64,000 bases of DNA. Source: Prionace glauca (lineage: Eukaryota > Chordata > Chondrichthyes > Carcharhiniformes > Carcharhinidae). The stretch lies in assembly GCA_037974335.1 (NCBI GenBank), contig CM075761.1:13009543-13073542 (forward strand), read 5' to 3'. Of the stretch, positions 63,836-64,000 are shown one piece after another. The notes under the pieces were generated by a model. It had not been told where the DNA came from. It did not search any database and saw only the letters and a list, made by a program, of their open reading frames with translations. The stretch's first letter is position 1. Each line of letters begins with the position of its first letter. Position numbers and translations under genes: made by a program.

Positions 63836-64000
63836 CACATTTGTGAAAATGGATACATTAATGGGTAAGGGAAAAGGGCGGGAAAGTGAAATTGATGCGC
63901 ACGGTTATCCCATGGGTGTTATTGAATATCAGATTAGACTGGATAGGCCGAATGGCCTCTTCACCTCTCCCACTTCTTGTATCAGTGAGTAAAATTGACA
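63836..64000 (+). other. intron sequence matching unit 2 at 32515-32705
   Basis: acattaatgggtaagggaaa and gaatatcagattagactgga align with unit 2. The right end (cagtgagtaaaattgaca) matches 32688-32705. Confidence 0.75.

Overview
This window reads as nuclear DNA of a jawed vertebrate, most likely an elasmobranch (shark or ray). The grounds are a dense mix of CR1-type LINEs and tRNA-derived SINEs of the kind common in shark genomes, intron-split immunoglobulin-superfamily exons, and the absence of any bacterial gene structure. No species can be named from sequence alone.

The host-gene content is one tandem family. Each unit encodes a cell-surface, immunoglobulin light-chain-like receptor whose V and J parts are already joined in the germline. 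Unit 2 (28547-35954) looks intact, with five exons: a split leader, a V domain ending in a J-like F-G-N-G strand, one C1-set domain, a connecting peptide plus transmembrane segment, and a short tail (about 296 residues). All splice junctions are phase 1, as is usual for this superfamily. Unit 3 (leader at 61198) has intact leader, V and C1 exons and runs off the right edge. Unit 1 (leader at 14551) keeps only its promoter region, leader exon and a 3' block; V, C1 and membrane exons are missing and two oppositely oriented minisatellite arrays lie in their place. Units 2 and 3 share a SINE in the leader intron and a CR1 copy after the C1 exon, so they arose by duplication after those insertions. 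By eye the two V domains differ at about 30 of 113 residues, mostly in CDR-like loops, whereas the C1 domains differ at about 8 of 102.

Nearly everything else is transposable elements. I sort the CR1-like LINE copies by their last ORF2 residues and tail: CR1-A (ends ..GIGGYR, tail TTCTATG repeats; one nearly full-length copy at 21176-25600), CR1-B (ends ..DEKGLV), CR1-B' (a sister of B), CR1-C (ends ..YGESVGRWN or similar; tail of TTCTTATG repeats), and CR1-D (ends ..MSG.E.GGYR; long 3' UTR ending in TTCTTTG repeats). CR1-D carries in its 3' UTR the same core block found in the main SINE, called SINE-1 here. SINE-1 copies have repeatedly expanded a roughly 52-bp internal segment into minisatellite arrays (15.4-16.1, 17.6-18.5, 32.8-33.7, 53.3-55.6 and 58.3-59.1 kb). 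A second SINE (SINE-2) and a non-autonomous retroelement with an AATAAATCAAATC-type tail (here NR-1) are also present. Many insertions are nested, which gives relative ages.

Layout: 1-13.8 kb, LINE/SINE mosaic; 13.9-20.1 kb, relic unit 1; 20.2-26.8 kb, CR1 cluster with the near-full-length element; 26.8-39.6 kb, unit 2; 39.7-60.7 kb, LINE/SINE mosaic with one stretch (55.6-57.0 kb) of mostly non-repetitive sequence holding an unidentified open reading frame; 60.8-64 kb, unit 3. No tRNA, rRNA, CRISPR or viral element was found.
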